DNA from: a virus
Reading direction: 5' to 3' (one strand)
Virus record (IMG/VR): IMGVR_UViG_3300034105_003759
Location: 1-39,490 of that record
Length of the DNA stretch: 39,490 nucleotides
The notes beneath the pieces were generated by a model. That model was given only the letters and a program-made list of their open reading frames with translations. It had not been told where the DNA came from and did not search any database. Below, piece by piece: positions 20,070-28,435 of the stretch (position 1 is the stretch's first letter; each line of letters opens with the position of its first letter). The position numbers and the translations under genes were made by a program.

Positions 20070-20251
20070 TCAAATTTACTTTTTATTTTAGGGTTGGGGT
20101 TGAGAGATTTCATAATTTCTAATCTTGTCTTTTCAGAATAAGAAGTCCAATCTCTGATTTGCTCCCAACCCCTCTCGCAGCCCTCGCAAACTCCGTCTTT
20201 CAATTTGCAATATCTAATACAAGGAGTAGATATCTTTTTGGATTCCGCCAC
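20066..20251 (-). CDS. DUF1289 family protein
   Basis: A 61-aa protein with the DUF1289 pattern TPCIRYCKLKDGVCEGCERG followed by WEQIRDWTSYSEKTRLEI. Four Cys (C-x3-C-x6-C-x2-C) suggest a small metal-binding domain. DUF1289 is mostly known to me from proteobacteria, a weak hint to the host. Function unknown. Confidence 0.85.
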   Translation of the reverse strand: MAESKKISTPCIRYCKLKDGVCEGCERGWEQIRDWTSYSEKTRLEIMKSLNPNPKIKSKFD

Positions 20252-20254
20252 AGG

Positions 20255-20518
20255 TCAATCTGGTCTCGAAGGATATATTCCTTCGGTGCAAATTATATAT
20301 TTCATATACACAAAAGAATTATTATTTTTGCTCATAATCTGATTACTTAGATTTGGCAAATTAAAAGTAGCATGACCATCTCCCCCATATTGAGTTCCCA
20401 ATAAAGAGAATAGAGCTTGATTTTGGTTTATCTGAATAGTTTGTCCTTCACAATATTGATATCCTTTAGGACAAAATGTTCCAGCAAATAGTTTAATGTC
20501 TCCAATGTATTCTTCCAT
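20255..20518 (-). CDS. phage tail collar domain protein
   Basis: An 87-aa protein with the tail-collar / microcystin-dependent-protein signature: GDIKLFAGTFCPKGYQYCEG, QNQALFSLLGTQYGGDG and FNLPNL, ending in YIICTEGIYPSR. Full homologues are often about twice as long, so this is a single minimal domain. It probably sits in the tail or fibre. Its start has its own GTGTA box. Confidence 0.88.
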   Translation of the reverse strand: MEEYIGDIKLFAGTFCPKGYQYCEGQTIQINQNQALFSLLGTQYGGDGHATFNLPNLSNQIMSKNNNSFVYMKYIICTEGIYPSRPD

Positions 20519-20532
20519 AATTTTTATTACAC
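20519..20532 (-). promoter_or_regulatory. GTGTA box upstream of the tail collar gene
   Basis: GTGTA at 20532-20528 (minus strand) begins 14 nt before the ATG at 20518 and is followed by ATAAAAATT. Confidence 0.4.
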
Positions 20533-20535
20533 TTA

Positions 20536-21723
20536 TTAATCGCCTTTTTCTATTCTGTAACTATCTTCTGGATAATCAGTGGTAGATACCTCTGTTATAA
20601 TTGAATTTTTTAAAGCTTGTATTTGATGCTCTACTCTTGGATTTAATAAAATTGTTTCCCCTTGTTTAAGAATAAAATAATCAGATGATCCATTTTTTTG
20701 GATAAAACATTCGAATTCACCCCAAGAAATAAGCCACAATTCTGATTTTATGTCATGAGAATGAAGACTAAATTTTTTTCCTTTAAAAAATATAAGGTGT
20801 TTTAAACAATATTTATTATTATTGCAGTAGTGTATTTCTAATCCCCAGCCTTTTTTAACAATTTTGCATCCAGAATTCAATCCAGTAAAGACTTGCTCCC
20901 AGAATGATCTTTCGTGATGCGTTAATGTGTGGCATCTTTTGCATAATGTTACTAAATTTGAATCGCCACAATCCTGTTTATCATAATTAATATGATGCAC
21001 TTCTAAATTATCATTAGAGTCGCACATTATACATTTGTGACCGTCTCTATTTTTTATAATAGGTTTTATTTTTCTAAATTCTCTAGGATAAGTTGGCTTA
21101 TTTGATTTAATTATATTTTCTCTATTGTCTCCATTTTTAGAGCAATTTAAACTGCAATAAATTCTTTTTTGATCTTTATGTAAATTGGTTCTTGTGTAAG
21201 AGAAAATTTTATTGCATCTTGGACAATTCCCTTTTTCCTTTTCTTGATCGCTTAAAAAGGCTGGATTATTTTCTCCTATTCTTAGTCTGCTGGAGGCAGA
21301 AGCGGAACACGTAATAGAGCAATATTTTCTTTCTGAATAGTGATTGAATTCTTCTTTACATTCTAAGCAAATACTAGTTTTGATTAAAAGTTTTTCTTTT
21401 TCAATGCTTTTCAATTGACATAATCTGTCGCAATACATTCTATGCCTTTCGCCATAGGGAACTGAAAAATTTTTACCACAGCACTGACAATCTATAGTAA
21501 GCGCAGGGTATTTCAGTTTTCTTGCTCCAAGCATTTTCTTTTTGTGAGCTTCTGAAAGAGTCCTTTTTTGAGCTATCCTTTTTTTTGCTCCCTCTTTTCT
21601 GGCGCAAGATTGGCAAAGGCGCGTTCCAAAATTTTCAAAAGATTTTTTTTGAATATCTTTTCTTTGTTCAAATGTAAATCCGCATGAAACGCAAGTAAAT
21701 TTTATTTTTCTTTTAATAGCCAT
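20536..21723 (-). CDS. fusion of zinc ribbons, HNH endonuclease and cupin domain
   Basis: A 395-aa protein with three parts. Residues ~8-200 hold a series of Cys pairs (CVSCG, CQSCA, CQCCGKNF, CLECKEEF, CPRCNKIF and CSxxC partners), i.e. about four zinc ribbons. Residues ~215-270 are an HNH nuclease (CIMCDSNDNLEVHHINY then LVTLCKRCHTLTHH). Residues ~285-395 are a single cupin barrel of the sugar-isomerase/mannose-1-phosphate type: KIVKKGWGLEIHY, KFSLHSHDIKSELW with metal-binding His and Glu, and LNPRVEHQIQA. No internal Met sits at the cupin boundary, so one polypeptide is likely. Combining a homing nuclease with a sugar cupin is unusual. Confidence 0.85.
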   Translation of the reverse strand: MAIKRKIKFTCVSCGFTFEQRKDIQKKSFENFGTRLCQSCARKEGAKKRIAQKRTLSEAHKKKMLGARKLKYPALTIDCQCCGKNFSVPYGERHRMYCDRLCQLKSIEKEKLLIKTSICLECKEEFNHYSERKYCSITCSASASSRLRIGENNPAFLSDQEKEKGNCPRCNKIFSYTRTNLHKDQKRIYCSLNCSKNGDNRENIIKSNKPTYPREFRKIKPIIKNRDGHKCIMCDSNDNLEVHHINYDKQDCGDSNLVTLCKRCHTLTHHERSFWEQVFTGLNSGCKIVKKGWGLEIHYCNNNKYCLKHLIFFKGKKFSLHSHDIKSELWLISWGEFECFIQKNGSSDYFILKQGETILLNPRVEHQIQALKNSIITEVSTTDYPEDSYRIEKGD

Positions 21724-21740
21724 TCTATATATAAATACAC
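21724..21740 (-). promoter_or_regulatory. GTGTA box upstream of the HNH-cupin gene
   Basis: GTGTA at 21740-21736 (minus strand) begins 17 nt before the ATG at 21723, followed by TTTATATATAGA. Confidence 0.4.
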
Positions 21741-21762
21741 TTTTTAATATAAAATGGAAGTA

Positions 21763-21963
21763 TTACTTTACCTTTCTCAATACTTTGTTGTATTTAGTTA
21801 CTTTGGTCTTTAAAAGTTGATTGTTTTCGTTAAGCTTAACGTATTCATCATCAACCAAATGAATTAAATCACCAACCAGAAAATCTTGGCCTTCTTTTAG
21901 CAATTTGTAATTATTTTCTTCTTTAGAAGAAATCTTAGTCATATTTATTGGTTTATGTTGCAT
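21763..21963 (-). CDS. hypothetical protein
   Basis: A 66-aa charged protein with LLKEGQDFLVGDLIHLVDDE and a basic tail. Not recognised. It overlaps the upstream gene by 11 nt if it starts at 21963; an in-frame ATG at 21942 would leave a 10-nt gap instead. Confidence 0.55.
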   Translation of the reverse strand: MQHKPINMTKISSKEENNYKLLKEGQDFLVGDLIHLVDDEYVKLNENNQLLKTKVTKYNKVLRKVK

Positions 21964-22171
21964 GCTGAGATTTTTTCGAAGATTTGCTTTCTATGCTCTT
22001 AATTGTTCCGTACTGATTGAAAACATAATCAAAGATCCAATCCTCGGATCGCTCACTCAGATTAAGTTTACTAAGCAGATTGGTGTATAGTTCATTCTGC
22101 TCGATTTGCATTTTGCTTATTTTAGCGCGAGTCTCTTTGATTAGTTCGCGTTGTTCAGGTGTGAATTTCAT
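21953..22171 (-). CDS. hypothetical helical protein
   Basis: A 72-aa protein starting MKFTPEQRELIKETRAKISK, mostly helical, not recognised. The ATG at 22171 was chosen because it makes an ATGA overlap with the upstream stop; a start at 22207 would overlap by 40 nt and add a Cys-rich peptide. Confidence 0.55.
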   Translation of the reverse strand: MKFTPEQRELIKETRAKISKMQIEQNELYTNLLSKLNLSERSEDWIFDYVFNQYGTIKSIESKSSKKSQHAT

Positions 22172-22509
22172 ATCCAAAGGGCTTGAATTGCAACTACAAT
22201 CGTGCAAAAAAACAACAATGTCAAGGTTTTCATGCTGATTTTTTCATTAAAATGAAAAGAAGTTAAAATTGTAAACAATATAATGCCTACGGTAAAAGTC
22301 AACAATCTATTAGGCCAAATTAAACCATTAAAATGTTCGTTAATTAATTTAATGGCACGAATAGATATCAATGTAGTTGGAACGCTTATCCATATCAGGT
22401 AGTATTGGTATTTATTAAACCATTCTGATATAAATTGTCCATGCAATTGATACCATCCAATTACATAAACTAGGCTAAGTAATAAAATTCCTAGAAACAA
22501 TTTCATCAT
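22168..22509 (-). CDS. polytopic membrane protein
   Basis: A ~113-aa protein with four probable membrane helices (LFLGILLLSLVYVIGWY, YYLIWISVPTTLISI, LLTFTVGIILFTILTSF, LTLLFFCTIVVAIQALWI). Not assigned to a family. The ATG at 22509 overlaps the upstream stop by 4 nt; 22515 is also possible. Confidence 0.65.
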   Translation of the reverse strand: MMKLFLGILLLSLVYVIGWYQLHGQFISEWFNKYQYYLIWISVPTTLISIRAIKLINEHFNGLIWPNRLLTFTVGIILFTILTSFHFNEKISMKTLTLLFFCTIVVAIQALWI

Positions 22510-23162
22510 ATCCAAAGAGTATCATAATACTTAGCGAAAAGAATCAACCCGTTGTTTTTTCTATCGTTAAGCTCGTTGGCTTTTTCCATGTATTGTTTCC
22601 AGCTTTCTTTCTCTTCTATGGTTTTTTCTGAATTAAAATCAAAATCTTTTCCCTTAAAAGAAAGGCTCTCTGGCAATTCACAAAACTTATCTCCATCAAT
22701 AATATACTCAAAAGCAAAGATCATTTCGTCAAGAGCGGACTCCATTTGTTTCACGCCCTTTTCTTCAGCGGCTGTTTGCTCCTCACCTTCTAACAGATGA
22801 AAGTCGTCTGGCAAAAAACAACAAGGAATTCCAGTTTTGCCCTTCTTCTTAAAATACTTAAGCCGAGGCAAGGCGAACAGAGCAATATTATATCCTAAAG
22901 AATACACATCATCGTCAGAAACCCCATAGCGAATCTTCTGGTATTTGCATTTTGCCCACCATCTAATTGCTCTAGGCCAATTCTTGGCCCTCCAGCCCCA
23001 TCTAAAAGGAATAAGGTCGAGCAAGAAATCTACATATTTATTGTAGACATAGTCATCATTAGAGAACATATCGTTTAAAACTTTTTCGTTTTCTTCAGCT
23101 ATCTTTCTTTGTCTAGCGACCTCCTCTGGAGATCTAAAATCAAATTGTAATTGTTTGCTCAT
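22506..23162 (-). CDS. conserved phage hypothetical protein
   Basis: A 218-aa protein. The middle region, RYGVSDDDVYSLGYNIALFA then LPRLKYFKKK, and the helix ALDEMIFAFEYI resemble a family I have seen in tailed phages of unknown function. It begins MSKQLQFDFRSPEEV and has no signal or membrane segment. It lies 2 nt after the SNase gene. Confidence 0.7.
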   Translation of the reverse strand: MSKQLQFDFRSPEEVARQRKIAEENEKVLNDMFSNDDYVYNKYVDFLLDLIPFRWGWRAKNWPRAIRWWAKCKYQKIRYGVSDDDVYSLGYNIALFALPRLKYFKKKGKTGIPCCFLPDDFHLLEGEEQTAAEEKGVKQMESALDEMIFAFEYIIDGDKFCELPESLSFKGKDFDFNSEKTIEEKESWKQYMEKANELNDRKNNGLILFAKYYDTLWI

Positions 23163-23164
23163 AT

Positions 23165-23620
23165 TTATTTTACTCCTGCTTCAGCATAAGACATTTTTAC
23201 TTCTTTTTTGTCAATAAGAATTTTTCGATTACTTAAGTGAGCTTCTTGAACTTTGTTTTTGTTTTCTCCATTATAAGCAACAGCATAATTATTCCAAATT
23301 AACCACTCATTAAGAGAAGAATTACCCTTTGGGTTGATAACCTTGCCAAGTAAACGGCCAAACTTTTCTTCACTGTCACCTAGTGAAATCTGTAGAATAA
23401 TTTGACCTTCACACTTGTCAATGAATTCTTTTACTTTTTCTTTGCTCAAATTTCCAAAAACTTTTTCTACCTTATCAGATGTTCGGCTTTCTGGGGTGTC
23501 GATGCCAAGAAGGCGTACGCTTTGATTGGCCAATATTGTATTAAATCCTAGATCAATATCAACATTAATAGTGTCTCCATCTATAACTTTATTTACTTTT
23601 GCGTGATATTCGAACGGCAT
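23165..23620 (-). CDS. thermonuclease (SNase-like)
   Basis: A 151-aa staphylococcal-nuclease-fold protein: VNKVIDGDTINVDIDLGF, then VRLLGIDTPESRT (catalytic Arg, Asp and Glu) and EKFGRLLGKV (second Arg). The length equals one SNase domain, with no signal peptide, so it would act inside the cell, perhaps in degrading host nucleic acids. It lies in the minus-strand operon after the metallophosphatase (3-nt gap). Confidence 0.92.
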   Translation of the reverse strand: MPFEYHAKVNKVIDGDTINVDIDLGFNTILANQSVRLLGIDTPESRTSDKVEKVFGNLSKEKVKEFIDKCEGQIILQISLGDSEEKFGRLLGKVINPKGNSSLNEWLIWNNYAVAYNGENKNKVQEAHLSNRKILIDKKEVKMSYAEAGVK

Positions 23621-23623
23621 ATC

Positions 23624-24373
23624 TTATAGATCTTTATAGTTTTTTATTTCAAATTTTCCATTTGTTATTGTAATCCATTCGCTTAAGTTGGTGTCAATGC
23701 AGTAGTTGCCTGTATTTCTCCATTCAGTAATTTTACCATTTTTACGGTAAGTGTGTCCAACTATTTGTTTCAAGCCTTCGATAGGGGCAAATTCTCGATC
23801 AAAATCAAGCCAAACTAAACCCCCTTTCTTTTCTGGGCCTCCTCTGGCCCGCCCAGCGCCATAAAACCAGTGGGGTTGATTTGTTCTTATGTTCATGTTG
23901 GCAAAATGCGCTTGATTCGTAAGGTATTTGTATATATCTTCGTTGTTTTTTGTGGTAGGCGGCAAGAAATGACTGTTTAAACCCGCATGAGAGCAAAGAT
24001 ATTCGTCTACAAACAAAAACCAATGAAATTTATTTATGACATCCATCTTTTCGCTTCCCAAAGCTTCATTTATGAGATCGTGATTTTTACGCGTATACCC
24101 GCTGCATATTGTATGTCTATTATCAAAAAAATAATGAACATCATGATTGCCAAAAAGTGTTATATTATTAGGCTTCGTTAAGAAATCTTCTCTGAGTTCT
24201 ATGGCTGTAGATTTGTAATCAGTATCAGAATCAAAAAAACGACTATCAAACCAATCTCCAAGGCATATATTAATATCTGCTTTTTCGTGGGCGATTATTT
24301 TGGTGAGTGCCTCTATGTTTTGATGAACATCTGAAAAAATTAAAATCTTATTTCCTTTGCTGGATATTTTCAT
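23624..24373 (-). CDS. calcineurin-like metallophosphatase
   Basis: A 249-aa metallophosphoesterase with all metal motifs in order: FSDVHQN, CLGDWFDS, FGNHDVH, CSHAGLN and VGHT. The fold hydrolyses phosphomonoesters or diesters; members include protein phosphatases and nucleotide or RNA-end phosphatases. Substrate not evident. ATGA overlap with the upstream methyltransferase-like gene and the sugar gene context would allow a sugar-phosphate role. Confidence 0.88.
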   Translation of the reverse strand: MKISSKGNKILIFSDVHQNIEALTKIIAHEKADINICLGDWFDSRFFDSDTDYKSTAIELREDFLTKPNNITLFGNHDVHYFFDNRHTICSGYTRKNHDLINEALGSEKMDVINKFHWFLFVDEYLCSHAGLNSHFLPPTTKNNEDIYKYLTNQAHFANMNIRTNQPHWFYGAGRARGGPEKKGGLVWLDFDREFAPIEGLKQIVGHTYRKNGKITEWRNTGNYCIDTNLSEWITITNGKFEIKNYKDL

Positions 24374-25155
24374 ATTTTGTCCAAGAAACTCAGGTCAGAG
24401 TCTTCTCTTGTTATATTGTTCCTCCTGTCTAAAAAATCGCAAGGATATTTTTTATTGTCCCTTTGGACTGAATTAGCAATTTCTTTATTTACGAAAGACA
24501 ATTCTATATCCGAAGGTATTGAAAATTTTTCTATATAATTTTTATTCAAATCTTCACAAAATCTTTCTTCAAAATAATCAAAGTTGTCTGCGTTATTATT
24601 GCCGTGAACATGACAAAGATAAAAGTATTTGTTGATCTTTCTTAGGCATTCAAAGAAATAAATTCTAACTCTTGGGTCATTCAAGGCGTGGAACTCAAAG
24701 AGCATCCCGGTCGCTGCTTTGGACATTTTTTCCATGTCGGTATTCAACAAAAATTCATACTCGCAACCCTCTACATCAGCCTTAAATAAAACTCTTCCAG
24801 AAAAAAACGGCGGCTTGTCTTCGGTTCTGCCTTGAAAATATTTATTATAATGACTTAGAAAACTATCGGTTTGTTGTTGTTTCGATCCAGACAGGCCTTC
24901 CTTAGTAAAAATCATATTGTTAGCCACGCTGGGAGCGGGGCTTACGCTATCTATAGTGTGATCAAATAGGTAAGCTTTTTTGTTTGTTGATTCTATATAG
25001 TCCGTTTCAAAAGAGATGTCTGAGCCTATTCCATAGCTGAATAAGGCTTCGCTGCGGCAAAGAGCTTGTAAGGCTGTAACGTACCCTCCATCGCAAGGGT
25101 ATCCAAGTCTAACTTTTGGCAACTTCGGATTAAAAAGAGTAAATTCTTTAATCAT
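24370..25155 (-). CDS. FkbM-like methyltransferase
   Basis: A 261-aa protein similar to FkbM-type SAM-dependent methyltransferases: RLGYPCDGGYV, LFSYGIGSDISFETDY (the glycine motif region) and VLFKADVEGCEYEFLLN (motif DxEGxE). The C-terminal half is divergent. FkbM enzymes O-methylate sugars or natural products. It lies next to rmlB, so methylation of a deoxysugar is a reasonable inference. Confidence 0.75.
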   Translation of the reverse strand: MIKEFTLFNPKLPKVRLGYPCDGGYVTALQALCRSEALFSYGIGSDISFETDYIESTNKKAYLFDHTIDSVSPAPSVANNMIFTKEGLSGSKQQQTDSFLSHYNKYFQGRTEDKPPFFSGRVLFKADVEGCEYEFLLNTDMEKMSKAATGMLFEFHALNDPRVRIYFFECLRKINKYFYLCHVHGNNNADNFDYFEERFCEDLNKNYIEKFSIPSDIELSFVNKEIANSVQRDNKKYPCDFLDRRNNITREDSDLSFLDKI

Positions 25156-25175
25156 GTTTTTTGTATATTTTAAAT

Positions 25176-26132
25176 TTAAATGTAACTTAGAATAGTTTTT
25201 CTAATAGAATCTTCAAAAGAAGAGGTCTTCCACTCTGGAAATTCAGCGCAAAAATCAAAATTATTTATAGAATATCTGAAATCGTGACCAAGACGGTCAG
25301 ACACATAGTCGAACCGCTCCCAATCAACTTTTTGATTTGTTGCATTTTCATATGTAGAAACAATCAAATTCAATAGCTCCATGTTAGACATCTCATTATT
25401 GCCGCCAATCAAATACTGTTTTCCTTCGGTGCCGTTTAATAATACACAAATTAGAGCGTTGACATGATCTTTAACATATATCCAATCTCTAATGTTATCG
25501 CCTTTACCATAAACAGGTATGCATTCTTTGTTTTTTAATTTGTTTATAGCTAGTGGGATCAACTTTTCTGGGAATTGTCTTGGGCCAAAATTGTTGCTAC
25601 AATTGGTTATAATGGTCGGAGTGCCGTAAGTTTTGTTATAGCTTCTGACCAATAGATCACTAGATGCTTTGGAGGCAGAATATGGGCTGTTTGGTCTATA
25701 TGGGCTGTCTATATCAAATGATGATTGTTTAAATCCCAAACTACCGTACACTTCGTCAGTTGATACATGTATAAATTTGCTAAGATTGCAAGACTTAAAT
25801 ATTTCCAGCAAATTGAATGTACCGATAATATTGGTTTCTATGAATCGTTTCGGACCAGATATAGACTTGTCTACGTGAGATTCAGCCGCAAAGTGAACCA
25901 CATGAGATGGGGTTAATGAGTGAAGATAGTTTTTTTGGTCTGGGAAATGTGGCGCTGCAATATCTAAGCTTAGTTTATGATACTTTGGATTTTTATCAAA
26001 AGAAAGATTTTTGTTTGCAGCATAAGTGCCGCAATCAATATTATATACCCTCTTGACATCATCGCGCTCAATGATTTCTTCGATAAAGTGGCTTCCAATA
26101 AATCCACTGCCGCCAGTTACTATTATATTCAT
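25176..26132 (-). CDS. rmlB: dTDP-glucose 4,6-dehydratase RmlB
   Basis: A 318-aa extended SDR enzyme that converts dTDP-glucose to the 4-keto-6-deoxy sugar. Visible motifs: TGGSGFIGSHF (NAD binding), HFAAESHVDKSI, HVSTDEVYG (Thr-Asp-Glu of the dehydratases) and YSASKASSD (Tyr-x3-Lys), then NNFGPRQFPEKLIP. The start at 26132 gives MNIIVTGG and an ATGA overlap with the upstream gene; three extra codons to 26141 are possible. Confidence 0.95.
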   Translation of the reverse strand: MNIIVTGGSGFIGSHFIEEIIERDDVKRVYNIDCGTYAANKNLSFDKNPKYHKLSLDIAAPHFPDQKNYLHSLTPSHVVHFAAESHVDKSISGPKRFIETNIIGTFNLLEIFKSCNLSKFIHVSTDEVYGSLGFKQSSFDIDSPYRPNSPYSASKASSDLLVRSYNKTYGTPTIITNCSNNFGPRQFPEKLIPLAINKLKNKECIPVYGKGDNIRDWIYVKDHVNALICVLLNGTEGKQYLIGGNNEMSNMELLNLIVSTYENATNQKVDWERFDYVSDRLGHDFRYSINNFDFCAEFPEWKTSSFEDSIRKTILSYI

Positions 26133-26986
26133 ATGGCCCAATTATTTAAACAATAGTCTAAAGATTCATCTACAGATTTCATTTTGATGCCTGTTTTTAG
26201 CAATTTACTATTATCCATAACGCAATTAGATCTTGGAGCTGTTGCGTAATTAGCGTATAATTCTTTATCGCTTATTAGATGGAAGTTTTTATCTTTTGCT
26301 ATAGTATTTTTAAGCTTATCAACTAATTGATCAGTAGTTATTGAGCCTGTATTTACTATATTATAAATTCCAAATGGAACGCTTTTTTCAATGCAGTCAA
26401 TACACGCGCTTACAAACTCTTGTTTATTAGAAATAGAATTTTCAGCTTGCAAAAGCTTAGGGTACTTGAGCATTTTGCTAATGTAGTTTCTCGGGTTATC
26501 CTTTGCCTCGAAAGGAATTCTTAATCTCCAAATATAATTCTTTTCGTATGAAGATATGCTCGTCTCAGCTAAGGCTTTCGTGCCGCTATAAAAGCTGCAA
26601 TTATTTTGTTTAAAAGAAAAATTCGGTTCGTCTTCTTCAGAAAATCCTGAGCCGTCTGGTTTTTTTCCGGTATAAATACATCCGCTCGATACATGACCCA
26701 AGACTATGTCATTCAATCGACAAAAATGAACAAGAATTTGAGGCCATAAAACATTGCCGTGGAATGTTTCTTGTTTATTTAATTCACAAGCATCCACATT
26801 AGGTTTGCCAGTATATCCAGCGGCATTAATAATGTAGTTGATTTTATTAAATTTAAAAAGAGTTTGGAGTTGGTCAAAAGATGTTTTTCTTGCTCCTTCC
26901 CAAGCTATGAATGCAATGTTTCTTTTAGAAAGCTGCTTCTCAAATTCGCTGCCTATATATCCATTAGACCCAAATAATAAAATCAT
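26129..26986 (-). CDS. RmlD/UER1-like NDP-4-keto-6-deoxyhexose epimerase/reductase
   Basis: A 285-aa SDR. It starts ILLFGSNGYIGSEF (NAD(P) site) and contains IINAAGYTGKPNVDACELNK, VSSGCIYTG, GSGFSEEDEPNFS and FYSGTKALAE (Tyr-x3-Lys). These blocks resemble the plant and giant-virus UER1 type, in which one protein does both 3,5-epimerisation and 4-reduction in rhamnose synthesis, more than ordinary RmlD. With RmlA and RmlB nearby and no RmlC seen, a bifunctional role would complete the pathway. It overlaps its neighbours by 4 nt on both sides. Confidence 0.82.
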   Translation of the reverse strand: MILLFGSNGYIGSEFEKQLSKRNIAFIAWEGARKTSFDQLQTLFKFNKINYIINAAGYTGKPNVDACELNKQETFHGNVLWPQILVHFCRLNDIVLGHVSSGCIYTGKKPDGSGFSEEDEPNFSFKQNNCSFYSGTKALAETSISSYEKNYIWRLRIPFEAKDNPRNYISKMLKYPKLLQAENSISNKQEFVSACIDCIEKSVPFGIYNIVNTGSITTDQLVDKLKNTIAKDKNFHLISDKELYANYATAPRSNCVMDNSKLLKTGIKMKSVDESLDYCLNNWAI

Positions 26987-27597
26987 ATGTTTTTTGCGGA
27001 AAATTCTTCTATAGAAATTAAATTGAGAAGCTCTTTCTTATTGACGCAAAAATAATTCCAATTTAAAGCCGCGCTCAATGGAACTTTATCGTATAATTTT
27101 TGGTTGCCTCTTTTAAGTACAGCGCATCCGCAATCAGTGTCTACAGTGAATATTTCTAGATCAGGATTAGAACATCTAAGTTTAACTACGCTTTTCCAAA
27201 CATCGCCATTCCATATCGCTTGTGTTCTAGGAACTAATTGAGATTCATAAGAATAAGGATCAGTATCGTGCAGCATTATAAGACCATTCGGGCTTAAATG
27301 CTTTAAAGAATTGGCGATGTCTTTATCTACTTGCTCAGTATGATGTAATCCATCTATAAAAATAAAATCGTATAAAATGTTTGAATTCTCAATCTTTTGG
27401 AAAAATTCATCAGATGTCGTCTTGTGATTCACAAGACCGCACTGGTGACTGTAACAGGGGTCTACGCCGGGATCTACGCCGTCTTTGTGCTTTGCAGAAA
27501 CTCTTTCTATACAAAACCCATCTCCTATCCCTATTTCTAGATATTTTTCGAATTTATGCTTAGAAATATATCTATTGATTATGTCAGTTCTGCACAT
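26983..27597 (-). CDS. class I SAM methyltransferase (Methyltransf_24-like)
   Basis: A 204-aa Rossmann methyltransferase: YLEIGIGDGFC (motif I), YDFIFIDGLHHTEQVDKDI (motif with conserved Asp and His) and LSPNGLIMLHDTDP. Such enzymes often modify cell-surface sugars. It lies inside the rhamnose operon between rmlA (14-nt overlap) and the UER1-like gene. Confidence 0.85.
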   Translation of the reverse strand: MCRTDIINRYISKHKFEKYLEIGIGDGFCIERVSAKHKDGVDPGVDPCYSHQCGLVNHKTTSDEFFQKIENSNILYDFIFIDGLHHTEQVDKDIANSLKHLSPNGLIMLHDTDPYSYESQLVPRTQAIWNGDVWKSVVKLRCSNPDLEIFTVDTDCGCAVLKRGNQKLYDKVPLSAALNWNYFCVNKKELLNLISIEEFSAKNI

Positions 27598-28435
27598 AAT
27601 AATTCCTTATGTATTCTTTGTATTCGCTTTCAGGCATTTTATCAATAAGATTTCTTAACTGATCTTTATTTATAAATTTTCTTTTGTAAGCCTCTTCTTC
27701 TACACACGCTACCATTAAACCTTGGCGGCTTTGTATAGCTTGAATATAGGCAGAACTTTGAAAAAGAGACTCTGGAGTTCCAGCGTCTAACCAGACTGAG
27801 CCTTTTTTGAGTTTGTAAACTGTAATTTCGCTCTTTCTCAAATATAGATTGTTTAAATCTGTTATCTCTAATTCTCCTCTTGCGGAAGGGGTTAGCGTCT
27901 TAGCGTACTCTGTTACGTTTTCGTCGTAGAAATACAGTCCGGGAACTGCAAATTTGCTACTTGGAAAAGAAGGCTTTTCTTGAATAGAAGTGGGCCTGCC
28001 ATGAGAATCAAAATCAACTACTCCATAAGCAGAAGGATTGCGTACTTCGTATCCAAATATTGTGGCACCATTTGCTGCAATTTGTATATCAGAAATACCA
28101 TGGAATATATTATCGCCAAGAATTAAACAAACTTTACTATTTTTAATAAATTCTTCTGATATTATGAGAGACTCTGCTATGCCTTTCGGCTTTTCCTGAA
28201 TCTTATAAGATATAGACATCCCAAGCTGAGAACCGTCGCCAAAAAGATTTCTGTACTTATCTACAAAATCAGAAGACGATATAATGCAAACATCTTTAAT
28301 CCCAAAAGAAATTAAATTAGCCAATGGGTAATAAATCATTGGCTTGTCGTAAACAGGAACCAACTGTTTATTAACAGAAACAGTCATGGGATATAATCTG
28401 GAACCTGTCCCGCCAGCTAAAATTACGCCTTTCAC
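27584..28435 (-). CDS. rmlA: glucose-1-phosphate thymidylyltransferase RmlA
   Basis: A 283-aa nucleotidyltransferase that makes dTDP-glucose. Clear motifs: MKGVILAGGTGSRLYPMT (nucleotide binding), VNKQLVPVYDKPMIYYPL, LGDNIFHG, EVRNPSAYGVV, QEKPSFPSS and WLDAGTPESL. Length is close to the usual ~290 aa. It overlaps the deaminase gene by 4 nt, and it begins the deoxysugar pathway continued by rmlB and the UER1-like gene. Confidence 0.96.
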   Translation of the reverse strand: MKGVILAGGTGSRLYPMTVSVNKQLVPVYDKPMIYYPLANLISFGIKDVCIISSSDFVDKYRNLFGDGSQLGMSISYKIQEKPKGIAESLIISEEFIKNSKVCLILGDNIFHGISDIQIAANGATIFGYEVRNPSAYGVVDFDSHGRPTSIQEKPSFPSSKFAVPGLYFYDENVTEYAKTLTPSARGELEITDLNNLYLRKSEITVYKLKKGSVWLDAGTPESLFQSSAYIQAIQSRQGLMVACVEEEAYKRKFINKDQLRNLIDKMPESEYKEYIRNYYVQN

